A stretch of DNA of 64,000 nt, taken from Certhia americana. Its lineage: Eukaryota > Chordata > Aves > Passeriformes > Certhiidae. The stretch covers positions 48,996,509-49,060,508 of the forward strand of contig CM031879.1 of NCBI GenBank assembly GCA_018697195.1, written 5' to 3'. The notes beneath the pieces were generated by a model. It was not told the origin of the DNA. It did no database searches and saw nothing but the letters and a program-made list of their open reading frames with translations. Shown here piece by piece: positions 38,001 through 49,775 of this stretch; position 1 is the stretch's first letter; the number at the start of each line of letters is the position of its first letter. The translations under genes and the position numbers were made by a program.

Positions 38001-39104
38001 CTGTAAAAGGCCTGTCCATGAATGAGAGACTGCTTTGCAGAGAGTGGTGTGTCTGCAGGCAGGGAGGAAGGCAGGTACTTCTTCTCCATGCTCCTCAGCA
38101 GGAGTGAACAGTAATGAACATGCTGGGAAAGGCCAGCAGCACTTGAGTGAGGCATATGGGTCTTTGTATAAGAGATGCCAGCCAAAATGAAGAGACCATT
38201 CCTGCATTAAATCATGTGCAGTGTGTCCATAAAACTGGTGAGTGCAAACATCCTATTGTGAATGTTCTCATGTGACATGCCCACAGTGGCCCTGGGATGT
38301 GTCCCCAGCCCGTGAGCACGTGAGCCGGCCCCACAGGGTGTGCGTGTGCTTTGTCTGGCTGCCAGGGCACCTGCCCACTGGGGAACTTTCCATCTAAACC
38401 AGCTGACAGCTGCTCTCCTGAGTTTCCTGGACACCAATAATGTTTTCCCTTTTCTAATCTCCCTGATGTAAATCCATTCACAATGAGTGCCTAGAGACTT
38501 TTAATTCCATCGGCATTAAACTCACTAAAACCTCTATTACCAAAAGCTTTTAGGATTTTCCTCAGAATCTACAAGTCAGGTTCATAACATGACAGAACTC
38601 CACCTCTCTAGGGTGTCTGAGAAATTAATTCATGCTTTCTAAATGCCAGGATCACTGACCAGGCATTTAAAGTATCCCCCATGCCATTAGTAAGCTCAAG
38701 TTGCTGGTACAACACAGCCCTTGCCGGGGGCTGAGCTGTCTTCTGAAACACCTCTAACAGCCTGAGAGAAGCCCCCTCCCTGTACCAGGCAAGAGCAGAT
38801 CACCTGCCACAGCAAATCAGTATCAGAGGTTCCCAGATCCTGTGTTTAAGGGAAATGGTTTATTTCAGTGCTGTCTTGCTGCATTCATAGAGCAAAGGTC
38901 TGGCAAATGCATCACAACACCAGTGCTCCCCCATACCATAATACGTGAGAAGATAGCGTGGTCTCACCTCAGTGCTGCACTCAGGCAGGCACTGTAAAAG
39001 CACAAGGATTATCCAGCTACACCTCAGCAGAGAGGGTGGCTGGGTGCCGAGACAAATTGAAAGTGGTTGTGGTGGAAGGGTCAGACAGCTGTGAGTCAGG
39101 GAGT

Positions 39105-39257
39105 GAGGTTTCTAAATGCTATAATACTCCAGCGATGGTGCATTTATCCTTTGGCCCTGGAGGTTCATTGGCTGCTGTAATAGAGCAGAGAGATGCAATC
39201 ATCTTTTGATCCCAGAGGTCTTTTTAGGTGCTGTAATAGAGTAGTGATGATCAAGCC
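39105..39257. repeat. Degenerate tandem repeat, period 55 bases, about 2.8 copies
   Basis: Units start with GAGGTT/GAGGTC at 39105, 39160 and 39215. Each carries a GCTATAATA or GCTGTAATAGAG element about 10 bases in, and a GATGNNNNNATC-like element follows. Spacing is exactly 55 bases although sequence identity is only moderate, which suggests an old duplication. Confidence 0.7.
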
Positions 39258-41199
39258 ATCTCCAAAGCCTTGGGGTTGCTGGCAAGCAGCATGGGTGACG
39301 TCAGTGTCTCTCAGCCCCCACAGTCCCCAGCTCCTGGATTCCAGAAGAGGTGTTGAAGATGTTGCTTCCACCCCAGAGGTTTGCAGGGGCTGTGGTGATG
39401 TCAGCTTTGACACACTGCCAAAGTTTCCTCTGGCCTCATAGGAACTTTTAACCACGTGGAAAGGTGTGATACTGACCCCATGTCTCTTGGCACAGGACAC
39501 AAGCCTGGCTGCTCCCACTCTATCCACATCAGCTGTGGTGGGTGCAGCTCCAAGCTAACCACCAAAATAAATCACAGCTCTAAGAATACAAGAGAGCTCA
39601 CGGAGATCCAGCAAAGAGCAGCATGCAAAGATGATCCCCAGTGTTTTTTTATCTGGCTTAGAAATATTTCCCTGTGCAAGTAGTCACTCTGCTCACGCCT
39701 CATGGGCTGTCCAGGAAGGAGACGTACTAACAAGGAGTCTGGGACTTGTGTGCAGCTGCACACGTGTTTGTAGCTACATACCAATAGCTAGAAATCAAAG
39801 ACTAAACCTGCTGGTTCAGGCTGTTAGCCAAACTGTTGAAGATTTCAGCATCCTGTATCATGGACTAAGAGGAAGAAAAAAACCAAACAAACCAACAAGA
39901 ACTAGGACCATACCCCTGGGAAGGGAATGCTGTTGGACAGGGAAGATATGTTCTTACTCTGAAGAGAGGAGGAAGTTATCAAATAAGGTTTCAAGGTTTC
40001 CAAAGGCTCAGGGATTTCTCCCTTCAGCCCTAGCAGATTTTTAATTCTGGGCTCCAACTTGGTCTGGAAATTACAAAGTTCACTGGATACCCTGTTATCC
40101 TGGCACTGATTCCTGCATCCATAGTTAAGGTGGAAGATGGAAGCATGAGCAATCTCCCAGGAATGTGTGGGAACTTGGCAAGTTAGGTTTCTGGTCTGAG
40201 GCAATATCAAGAGTTTAGGTGGGTTTGCACCTTTTCTGTGGCAGGACTGGGATTTGGTTATCCCCAGAACCAAGTTCAAACCCAGAAGATGAAAATTCTG
40301 CTTCATACTGTGGACTTCAGCATGATTAGACATGAACAGATTTTCACTGCTCATGTCCCGGTAGGTAAGAGGTACACAAGGGAATAACCGTTCCTGGTCA
40401 CAGAAATATCCACACTGGCTCTCAGGAAAAACATCACTGGAATTTGGGGGAGAAAAGGTGGACAAATGAGGAACAATATACTGCTGTCCCAATTTTCTTA
40501 TTTGCTGCTATGATTTGCAGGCCAATATAGGCTCTGAAGACTGAACCTGCTGGTTCAGGCTCCAAAATTGGGCACATCCTAAGTTAAAGCTCATTGGGGT
40601 ACTCCTAGTACTTAGTATTCTTGTATTTAGCACAAGCCCACTATGAACCTTTCTAAATTCTTGGCCCTGACAAATTCTCATGTCTTAGACTTCCACAGTT
40701 CAACCCCGCAAACTTGAATCCCATACATTTTAATTTCACTGTGCATTCCCTTCACTCCTCAGTGGTGAGGAAAGGAAGGACAGATATCCTCATATGTCTC
40801 ATAATTTCATTTCCTCCCACCAAACACTCCCATTCTGCTGTCTGACACCAACAACCCCTATCTCCTCCATGTCTTCACTTGGGGGTGCTCACAGGCTTTC
40901 TGTCTCACCTCAGAGGCCCTTCAGTTCTCCAGCATCCCTTCAGAAACAGGCTGACCCGGGTTTGGCTTGCAATGCCAAATGAAGCAGCACTGCAGATGTA
41001 CCAAGAGCTCTTCCAGAGACCTCTCTACCCACTGCCTCTGCATCCAAACAGCTGATTTGCCTGCTCAAGGGCATCACAGCATGGGGCAGAGCTCTGCAAA
41101 GACACTCACCCTCACTTTCATTTGTCTGATACTCTTGATTCAGAACCTTTTGGGTATCTAAAGAGTTTTGAGTCTGGCCTGCAACACACATTTTTTTGA

Positions 41200-41965
41200 A
41201 CATACCAACATTCAGTTTCATTCACCAGAGCACAGTGTGTTCATTTAACTTAGTTCTCTTTCCCAGGCATTTCTCACAGCCCTTTCTGTCCACAGCCAAC
41301 ATAATAATTTTGTCTCATCTGCTGATTTCCATGCGGCATATCTCTCCTCCCACCTTTCCAATTCATTAAATAATAAGGTAAATCACAAGGGATTTAGAAG
41401 AGAACCTGGAGGCCACATTAACCTTTTGCCACGGTGAAACTTGACTGTTTAATCCCCTCATTCTTTCAGTCTCCTACTCAGTTTTTGATCTATGTCAATA
41501 TTTTGTCTCTCACTGACTACTTAGCTTCTTTAGCAGCTCAAATGCAGGGTCTTTCAAAAGCCTTTTTGGAAGTCTAAATACGTTATATCACTTGGTCCTC
41601 CTTTATCCACTGCATTATTGACACATTCAAAAAGTTGCAGGAGATTAGCATGATGCAGTTTTCCCCTGCTGAACCCACTCTGGATAGGCCCTATCAGACC
41701 ACAATCTTCCAGCTGTCTTCAAGCACTGCTTTTTAATTATCATTCCCACCAGTTTACCAGATACAGATGCAAAGCCTACTGATCTTTAATTCCCCGGATC
41801 ATCACTGAAGCCTTTTTTTAAATATAGGTACAACATTTGGTCTTCTCCAATTCCCCGAATCAGTAGCTTTTTTTTTTTTCACAAGAGATTGCATATTTTT
41901 GTTAGCAGCTCAATCACTTAAGCTCCTTCCAAATTCTCGGATTTAACCATCTGGACTTGATAACT
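41200..41965 (-). mobile_element. Decayed CR1/L3-type LINE, reverse transcriptase region
   Basis: Read on the minus strand, the segment follows the order of a CR1/L3 reverse transcriptase coding region. Near 41.83-41.78 kb it gives an IYKKG-like lysine-rich stretch and a DDPGN element (the family's usual form is KEDPGNYRP). Further along come a WVQQGK-like stretch and a YLDFQKAF-like motif. Many frameshifts and stops show it is ancient and dead. About 760 bases remain; neither the 3' end nor target-site duplications were found. Family assignment is from remembered consensus, not from a search. Confidence 0.65.
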
Positions 41966-44104
41966 TATTGTTCAGGGAAAGGGGGGCGGAGGTTTTGTAG
42001 TTGTTGAGGTTTTTTTTTCACTGGGTTTGTGGGTTTTTTATGAGTTGCTTTGTCCCAGCACCCATTATTCTACCAGCATATTTTCCAACAGATCCTCATC
42101 TAAGCAGATATAGAAAAAGAATCTCACAAATACTGTTGGTAGGGACAGCTGATACAAGAGAAATCATAAGAGAATTCAGCTCCCCAGCAACATCCTAAAA
42201 ATGGAGATACTGAGTCACTTTAAGCACAGGAGGTGACTGGAATTGATCAATGTGAATTTTCTTGGATAACATCCACCCTGTTCTGACCAACCAGGCTAGT
42301 TTTGCTCATTTGTTTGGGTCTCTTGCTGAATAGTGATTTCCATCTTGACCCCAGAAGATTCAGGGCAGGAACAGTGCTAGCTTGATTATATACAGCCTAA
42401 GGTGTGATGAAAAGAAAGTGACCTCAGTGCTGGAGGATGCATGAACCTGGGAGGAGATGAAACCCAGCAAGGATGAAAGGAAGTAAATCAGAAGGTGAGC
42501 AGAACATTGCTGGGCTGTTAGCTCCAGTGATTGCCTTTCAACTGCACCAGCCACAAGACATGAAATGTAATGGGCAATGCTGGAGAACTCAGATAAGTAG
42601 CCCCATTATATGAGTGTTTCTCCCTTTGTGCCAGACTGGTTCTCGATAGATTTCACCATGCTGGCTGGCTTTAAAAGGCATGGCAGTTAGGATCAGGGCA
42701 CAGCCTGGTGGCCCTGATGTGCCACTCACTTTAAGCCATACCTTTTGCTGGTCCTTCAACAGGGAGTCAGGGATGAAGCTTGAGATGGAAAAGAAGCACC
42801 CACAGGTTTATGTCACATTGAACACATGACCGGCTGTGGATACATGTTCACCTGTGAACCTCCCTGCAAGCCAACACTGGCATTCCAGCTTCTGGAAACC
42901 ATCACAACCCCATCAAAAGTGACACTGAGAATATCTGTAAGAAATCTACCTACGCTGTGATAGACCTGGTTAGGTAGATACCTACCTTACCTGACAGACA
43001 CATTCTCAAGTATATTTTGTAAAAGAGGAAGATAAATTTCCATAAATCCCTCTTGTCTAATTGCTGCTGTTCAATTCTTGTGAGACAGATTGATGGGGCA
43101 ATTGCAGAAAAAAAAGTAGGAAAAAAATTGTAGAAAAAATTGTGTAGTTTGTTGAATTAATTTTCTGAAGACACTGCATATGTGGGGTAATGTGGCCATA
43201 AGTTTTTCCAAGGAGCCATCTAAAGGTAAGTATGTGCCTCCCTCTAAGATCTCACCAACATCCCTCCAGTACAGAGCAAGGCAAATCTCAGCAGTGCTGG
43301 GCAGCACATTCACTTCCTCTGGCTCTATGGGGTGAGGGCCAGAAGAACACAAGGGGAACACAAGGAGGGGTTTCTCATCCATGTTCCCTCCTCCATATTG
43401 GGAGCAGACAAACATGCACAAGGAGAAGGTATCTCAAAGCAGGACAATCACAGGCTGGCTATTCCCTTAATTAAAGAGGTGGATAGAAGATGAGCAGTTT
43501 ACTGTGCAGAGCTGGTCCTCCTGTCTTAGAGCTTTTGAGACCACATGCCTGCCCAATACAAACATGGTCAGGTCAAACTCTAGTGTGTAATATCAATATA
43601 AGATATTTCTATACCACATTGTTACTGCAGGGATATGCTGCTCTCTTTCTGCTTCCCTCTCCACCCCTTTTTTTCCTTTGCTGCTTCTGTCCTTTTTCTC
43701 TCAGGTCCTCCCTCTTTCTCATCTCAGAGTCTGCATCCCCTCCATACTCCATGTGTCTCAGATTCCCCTTTCCCTCTGCATCACCTCCCTCCACTGCCTG
43801 CAGGTCTCCACCTCTGCACAGCAAGAGAGGGCTCACACTCTTGAGGGGTGAGACAGAAAAGGAACTTGGGGGAGAAAGAGGTCTTCTTCATGCCCTGACT
43901 AAGCCCAACAAGCCCAACACACACCAGACAAAGCCCTGCCGAAGGTGCCTGTTTGGACTGGAATGAAGTAACATGGACACACACAGATGCTGTTCTACCG
44001 CACAGGGCATAAACCAGGCAGGGAGGTAACATGAATCCCATCCAGCTGCTCTTCCAGCAAGGTTTTTAACTTGTTTCGCTCTCTTCACATGAACAGGTCT
44101 GTCA

Positions 44105-44123
44105 TGTGTGTGTGTGTGTGTGT
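44105..44123. repeat. Short (TG)n microsatellite
   Basis: About nine TG units within the intron. Confidence 0.85.
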
Positions 44124-47100
44124 CAGGGCTGTCCTCAGCCACTTGGCTGTGGCTGTGCAGAGGGTGCAAGGAGGAGCTGAAATGACGGGTGCTGGGGATG
44201 GCCAGCTGCCAGTCATGGCCCGTACCAGGGTCCCTTCAGTCCCCTGACACACACAGACACGTGGCACGGCTGCTTGGGGAAGCCCAGCCAAGAAGCCTGT
44301 CCTTCCCCACTGAATCTCTACTCTGTTTCCCAAGTGACAAGCCACAGACTCCCTTTCTCTTCCCAAACAAACAGAGGCTTGAGTGAATCGCTGCCTCGGC
44401 CCTGGCACGCATTCCCCTGGTCATTACGGATTCTCCTCCAGCATTCAGCCCCCTGTGAATGACAGCACTCAGCCATGTCAGCAGAGTCCACAGGCTGAAC
44501 CTCCCTTTCCCCACAGCATCTCTCTGTGCAGTCTGAAGCATTGCTCCTTCAAATCCCTACTCCAAACCCCCTCCTCTCCCACTGTGTTTTTGGCTACTGC
44601 CTGTTCCACGTAAAGGTAGGGGAAACGGTGGCAATAGCATGGTGACCAGTGTGAGAGTTGGCTAGGATTAGGGCCCTTAGCATCAAGGTTTGGTAGACCT
44701 CTTGACTTTAACCTCCAAAAGCTCATTTTGCTGGGATTTATAGTAAAACTGACTTCTAGACTAAGACTGCTAAACCTGGTCAACAAATTCCCCTCCTAAT
44801 CACCAGAGACTTGCACACATCCACACAAAAGCATGAAGCAAATCACCTCTCACCACCTTCCTGCTCTTTGACCCTTCAGCATAAACAAATGCCTTGCCTC
44901 CCTCAGCAAGACAAGCACCTGAATGACAGGCCTGGAAGAATTCCCTGCAGCATAACAGTGAGGGTTTGCACTCATTCTCTGTCCCAAAGCAGCACCTGCC
45001 TCCAGTGGGGCTGGTTCGGCCTCCATCCACGGTGCAACCCCATTTTCTGCCAACATGATCCTATGAGGAATGATAATGCGTCTCCTGGCCCTGTGCACTG
45101 ACCTGTGGAGTGGTCAGGGCTGCAGAACAACATCCTCCTGCTGAGACAATGCTTCCCTTCCCTTCCTCTTCAGCACAATGCCTGCCCTCCTCCCAGCCAA
45201 TGCCATCCTCTCCAGCATCTGCCTGGTGTGGGACATGGCTTGCTCCCAGACCTGTAATTTAACCCTCTTTCAGACTGGTTTGCCTGACAGGAGGGACTGA
45301 ACCAGGCTGGCTGCAGCGAACTATTACATCTGTCAGATTAGCTGTAGCACGCACGATCCGGAGCACATGCCAGATGTGGCACACAAACAACACTCGAGCC
45401 AGCACCAAGATAGGGTTGTGCAGACAGATAATACCCAACACAACATAAATCTTGCCAGTACAGAGTTAAGCCAACATTGTTTTCTAAACAAATCTCAAAC
45501 AGCAGAGTGAATTCATACTGGATCAGCATTTTTTACCATGTAGCTGCAGCAGTTTTGACCCAGTACCAAGCTCCCTAGAGCTGGATTTATTGTCTTGTCC
45601 ACCCTGAGTCAGTGCCAAAGCCATGTCCTGAGAGGACTGAGGAATTTAACCAATGCCAAATGACTTTGGAGGCTCCATATGGGAAGAGCTTGCTTTCTGC
45701 AAACTCTCCAACAATGACACCGAGTGTGACTGCATGGGCACGTTCCCTACCAGGCTCTGGCCAAGAGGAAGCGTGACACATCAACAACACCACGGTCACT
45801 TGTCACCCGCAACACACGCACCGGAGGGTGTGGCCACAGGGGAAAAGGTCACTTCACAGGATCATCAGCTGGCACCAGCATGCAGAAACAACCCCACCGG
45901 GCAGCATCAGCCCTTCCCAAGGCTGACCAAAGCTGCTCCTGCCTGGCATGGTGGTCACAAAGGACAAGTGAGAAATGGGTGCTAAAAGAGGGAAAAGCAG
46001 GACTCAAGGCACCCCAGAGAAGAAAGAAAAACAGCAAGAGGGACCAAAGAGAAGTTGAAGGCAGCAATTTGTGTAGATGGTAGGTATTAGAGTAGTGGGT
46101 CAGGGGGCATTGAGGAACTGCCAGGGTGCCAGGGATGGCAGGGTCCTGCAACAGCACCAGAGAGATGCACTGGAAGATGCAGTGGAAAATGTGCCCTCCT
46201 TGTCAGCATCACCAGGTGGGACCTGTGCAGGAGGGGAACAACCCATCACCTCCTTCAGGGGACACCACACCAGCACCATTGTTGGGGCTGTGCAAGGAGC
46301 ACAATCCCTGCCAGTCACTTCCCCTCAGAGAAACACAATGGCCCCCAAAATCTGACTTGGAAAAAACTCTGGTCTCTGCCAGAGTCTGCAGAGCCTGAAA
46401 CCACAGCTTGGCATGTTGCAAACTCCCAGATCTCCCCTTTAAAATCCACTCCTCTGAGGTTACCCACTACTTTGCCAGCTTGCTTTTTAGGATCTATTTT
46501 GGGGAGAGGCATCTCCAGGCACATTTGTGCTCATTGAGGACTGGCAGTATGTCTGGGCCTGCCCAGGCACTGGAAGAAACAGCTGCTCCCACTCCCCTCC
46601 CATCCCCACACCACAATAGTTCCAGCAGCACAGAGACATGGCATGGAAATAGTGCAGCTGATCTTTTTGCTTTCCCTGCAGAGGAGCTGAGGAAAGGGGC
46701 ACTGAGGGCAGCCCCAGGCAGCAGGAGGCCTTTCAGGTGCTCCCAAGAGCTTTGCGCCCCAAAATGGGTCAGGCTCAGCACAGGGCCCCTTCACTGCCTG
46801 TGCAGGGCACACGGCGTTCCCAGCTTATGAAACACACTGTCTCCAGTAGGAAAACATCCCTTCCAGTTGAGAAGGAGCACCAGAGGACAGCAGATAAGCA
46901 GTGACAAAGAGCATGCCCGTCACCCCAAAAGCTGTGGCAGGCCGGGATGGGTATTCAGAGGAGGTACCTGGCTAGGAAATGGAGGCCAGCATCTTCTGTG
47001 GGGAATTGGAATCCCCAAAATATCTGTGAGATGAGGGGGAGGGAATCTTCCCCTCTATGCCCCACTCCTGGTAGCATGATGCCCATTCCTGCTCTGTTGC

Positions 47101-47560
47101 AAGCTGCATCCCTGGTGACCCAGGCCAGGGCTGCAGAGCCCAGCTTTGCTGCTGGCCAGGCTGCAGGAGAGTCAGCCTGGCTGCCCCTTCTCCCGAGAAA
47201 CAGGGGAGGTGGAGGAAAATGACGAATGGAGAAGAGCAGACAAGTGTGTGGCCAGGGAGGGCTGGGAAAGGGGCGGAATGCACTCGGGACTGCGTGCGGG
47301 GGGGACCCGCAGCGCTTCTCCCGGCTGCTCTGCAAACAACCCCTCCCTGCACACGCATGCAGAGCCGCAAGGGAAGGGGCTCAGAGGGGAGGGAGCAGCT
47401 CTCCGCTTTGGGGAGGGCGCTGATGAAAGCCTAGATTTTGTTCACAGCATAGCGGAAACCCCTGCCCTTCTCCTCCCTCACACCTCTGGGGACCAAGCAA
47501 CGAGAGAGAGGGAGGGCGGGATGGAGAGAGGCACGGACAGAGGTGCCGAGGTTGGCTTAC

Positions 47561-47740
47561 CTCACAGTGCCTGCGCTGGGGTGCCCGGGTGCGCGGGAGG
47601 TAAATCCAGGGCTCTGCTCTCCTTGGTGAGTGCTGGGAATGGTCTCTGTTCAGTCACATGAAGGAGTGGCCTGTGAGTTGGTGCTCCAGCTCACCGCTCG
47701 ATCGAAGCTGCCATGGATTCATTGCGAACGACTTCGCCTT
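47561..47740 (-). other. ELFN2: Candidate internal 5' UTR exon of ELFN2 with two alternative donors
   Basis: On the ELFN2 sense strand an uninterrupted pyrimidine tract of about 35 bases, including nine or more Ts, ends in CTCACAG at 47741. That is an almost ideal acceptor. The exon body starts AAGGCGAAGTCGTTCGC and is richer in CpG than its surroundings. Two donors follow: GCG|GTGAGC at 47695/47694, giving a 46-base exon, and GAG|GTAAGC at 47561/47560, giving a 180-base exon. It contains ATGs starting at 47722 and 47714 that open only short frames. From the first ATG the long form stops after 22 codons, so the segment is best read as non-coding with upstream ORFs. The splice signals are seen in the sequence; assignment to ELFN2 is inferred from strand and position. 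Confidence 0.5.
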
Positions 47741-47871
47741 CTGTGAGGAGAGGAGGAAAGGGGAGGGAAAAAAAAAAGGAAAAAAACCACCAGCTTAAGA
47801 CTTGGAGGGTAGATTCACTTCTTTCTTAGGTTTCCAATGGCAACTGAATATGCCACATATGAAGATCCAGG

Positions 47872-47900
47872 GTGTGTGTGTGTGTGAATGTGTGTGTGTG
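47872..47900. repeat. (TG)n microsatellite with one interruption
   Basis: Two TG runs separated by AA, about 130 bases upstream, on the sense strand, of the candidate exon at 47.7 kb. Confidence 0.85.
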
Positions 47901-48154
47901 GGAGGGATGGAGAGATGCACAGCTGCTGAGTCCACAGGCAGTGTAGGGTGTGAGCTAGTCAAGGCGTATCAGTGATTATGGGAACAGACAACTGGACACA
48001 GGCAGCAGAGTAGACAGACAGCCAGATGGAAAGAGACTGAAAGGATGGAAAGAGGTGGCTAAGAGCCTGGCTGTCCCACTGCACACAAAAGGAGAGAGCA
48101 CCTGACCCAGCACAGGGCAAGGTGCTGACGGAGTTTCACCGGGAGAAGGTGAAG

Positions 48155-48270
48155 TGTGCCTACACACACGGCGCATGCACGCACACACGCCACCTCCCAG
48201 CCCACGCTGCCACCCAGGCACTCCCCCTGCAAAGACACTCTGCACACTCAGCACACACATGCTGGACACA
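48155..48270. repeat. CA-rich low-complexity sequence
   Basis: Imperfect ACAC, GCAC and CACA motifs without a regular period. CA-rich sequence continues more weakly to about 48.9 kb. Confidence 0.6.
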
Positions 48271-49021
48271 AACATTTACTCACTGGTCTTTCCACACCAC
48301 CTCACATACAACCCCTAAAAACTCAGAGCTCCTCTAAAGGATGAGGTGCTTCTCCTCATACACCCTGCACCTACCTACAAGGTCACACATCTGTATTAAG
48401 ATGCACACGTGATAGCTCAGACAACCACCACACAACCCCACATCAGCTCCACCCAGCCTATTTCACCACTCCTCTGAGTACACAGCAAAAACATTTGTAT
48501 ACAGCACAGCAAATAGTGATCCCTGCAAAAATGCACGTGGAATACCCAAACATGTCTACACACACCAGCCCCTGACCCCTTATATGAAACTGTCACTGCA
48601 CAAACACACAGCATTTAATGAGCCCACTCCCATAGCAGGGACCAGAAAAAGTGCCATACACAGATACACATCCATATCAGTGCAAACACCACAGTAGCAA
48701 ATGACGTATCTGTGAGAAAATAAGGGCACACAAAACATCCTCACGCACTCAGGAACAGAAGTCAAGCAAGCACCAGTGGCTGTATAGCACACACAAATAT
48801 ACTCTGCTTATGAATTGCCTGCAACATACAAACTGATTGTATCAGATACTGTTACCTACCTAAACTCAGCCCACACAGTGGCATAGCATCCTTCTGGATC
48901 CTAAACGTTAGCCCCAACAGCCACCAGACATATTCTGTCACATGGAAAACACAAGTACTCATCAACATCTAACACAAACACAAACTAGACATGAAACACA
49001 GACAGCCGGCACCACTCACCC

Positions 49022-49043
49022 AAAAAAAAAAAAAAAAAAAAAA
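49022..49043. repeat. Poly(A) run of 22 bases
   Basis: Uninterrupted A followed by GAAAGAAG. No retrotransposon recognised immediately upstream on the plus strand. Confidence 0.9.
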
Positions 49044-49479
49044 GAAAGAAGATATTCTTGAAAGTTATGAAGCTGGAACTCACTTTGGAGACAGCTGTAT
49101 TATTCTGTGCAAGTGCACGGGTGCATATGTACACACACACACTGCACTGCCACACCAAATCTGCTTTAACAGCCTCCATCTCTGAATAAGATTTTCCCCT
49201 TTTCTTATGTCTGCACTTTCTCTAATTCTGCCCATTCTGCAATCTCCCATGTGTCTGTCCATGGACTAGAGTTGCCACTCTGGGGGGGCAAAGTCTCTGG
49301 AGCAGAAAGCTTGCAAAAGCATCCACACTCTTTCCCTCTGTTCTGGTGTTAGATGTGCATAATTTGCATGCAAAGAAGAGTGCGCAGTCCCATCAGTCCA
49401 GAGTGCTCTGAAATTGGCTGATAGTGGCATCAGGGGATGTGACTACAAAACACAAGCGTGGCAAAGAAGTACATAAACC

Positions 49480-49775
49480 CTTACGGGAAGCAGAGACCTG
49501 GCCAGGAAGACGCCGGGTTCCCCCAGGCCCCAAGAGAGACAAAAAGATCCACGAGGTGGGTAAGAAGGGGCAAGGGAATGAAGGGAGATCGGCCCAGCAC
49601 CAGGGACAGCACAGCGAGCACTCGGCTAGGCTTGTTCAACAAGCTCGGCAGCGTCACAGCGTGCTGCTGCCAGCGATGACGGACAACAGCGAGGGTTCGA
49701 CATCAGGGCAAGCAAGCGTACCTGTGTGCCCCCGGGAAATGGGAGAGGCAAGGGAAAGCACGGGCTTTGCAGCGG
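49480..49775. promoter_or_regulatory. CpG-rich patch in the intron, possible internal promoter
   Basis: I count about 18 CpG dinucleotides in roughly 290 bases, far more than in the surrounding intron. On the minus strand a donor-like CACACAG|GTACGC lies at 49732/49731, inside the patch. It is about 1.8 kb upstream, in the ELFN2 sense, of the candidate exon at 47.7 kb, where an alternative first exon could start. No TATA box or defined start site was seen. Confidence 0.3.

Larger units (their letters stand above)
14640..47560 (-). other. ELFN2: Large 5' intron of ELFN2 (inferred)
   Basis: This is 33 kb without a credible protein-coding exon. Open frames here are short, unrelated to known proteins and mostly follow simple repeats. 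It holds homopolymer runs (16.2, 25.0, 26.0 kb), CAAA-rich tracts (26.7, 30.3 kb), two short tandem duplications (31.9, 39.1 kb), a CR1/L3-like relic at 41.2-41.97 kb and several AT-rich stretches listed separately as candidate enhancers. Intron status depends on the exon at 47.56-47.74 kb belonging to ELFN2; otherwise the intron simply runs further right. Confidence 0.5.

Noticed and set aside
39590..39650. Weak resemblance to a CR1 ORF2 stretch (EIQQRAACKDD)
   Set aside because: Only about 15 residues match and the neighbouring sequence does not follow the CR1 order, so I could not support a repeat call.
39902..40492. 196-codon minus-strand frame
   Set aside because: Composition looks non-coding and I recognise no family. 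No splice or start context supports it. Worth a protein search but not an annotation.
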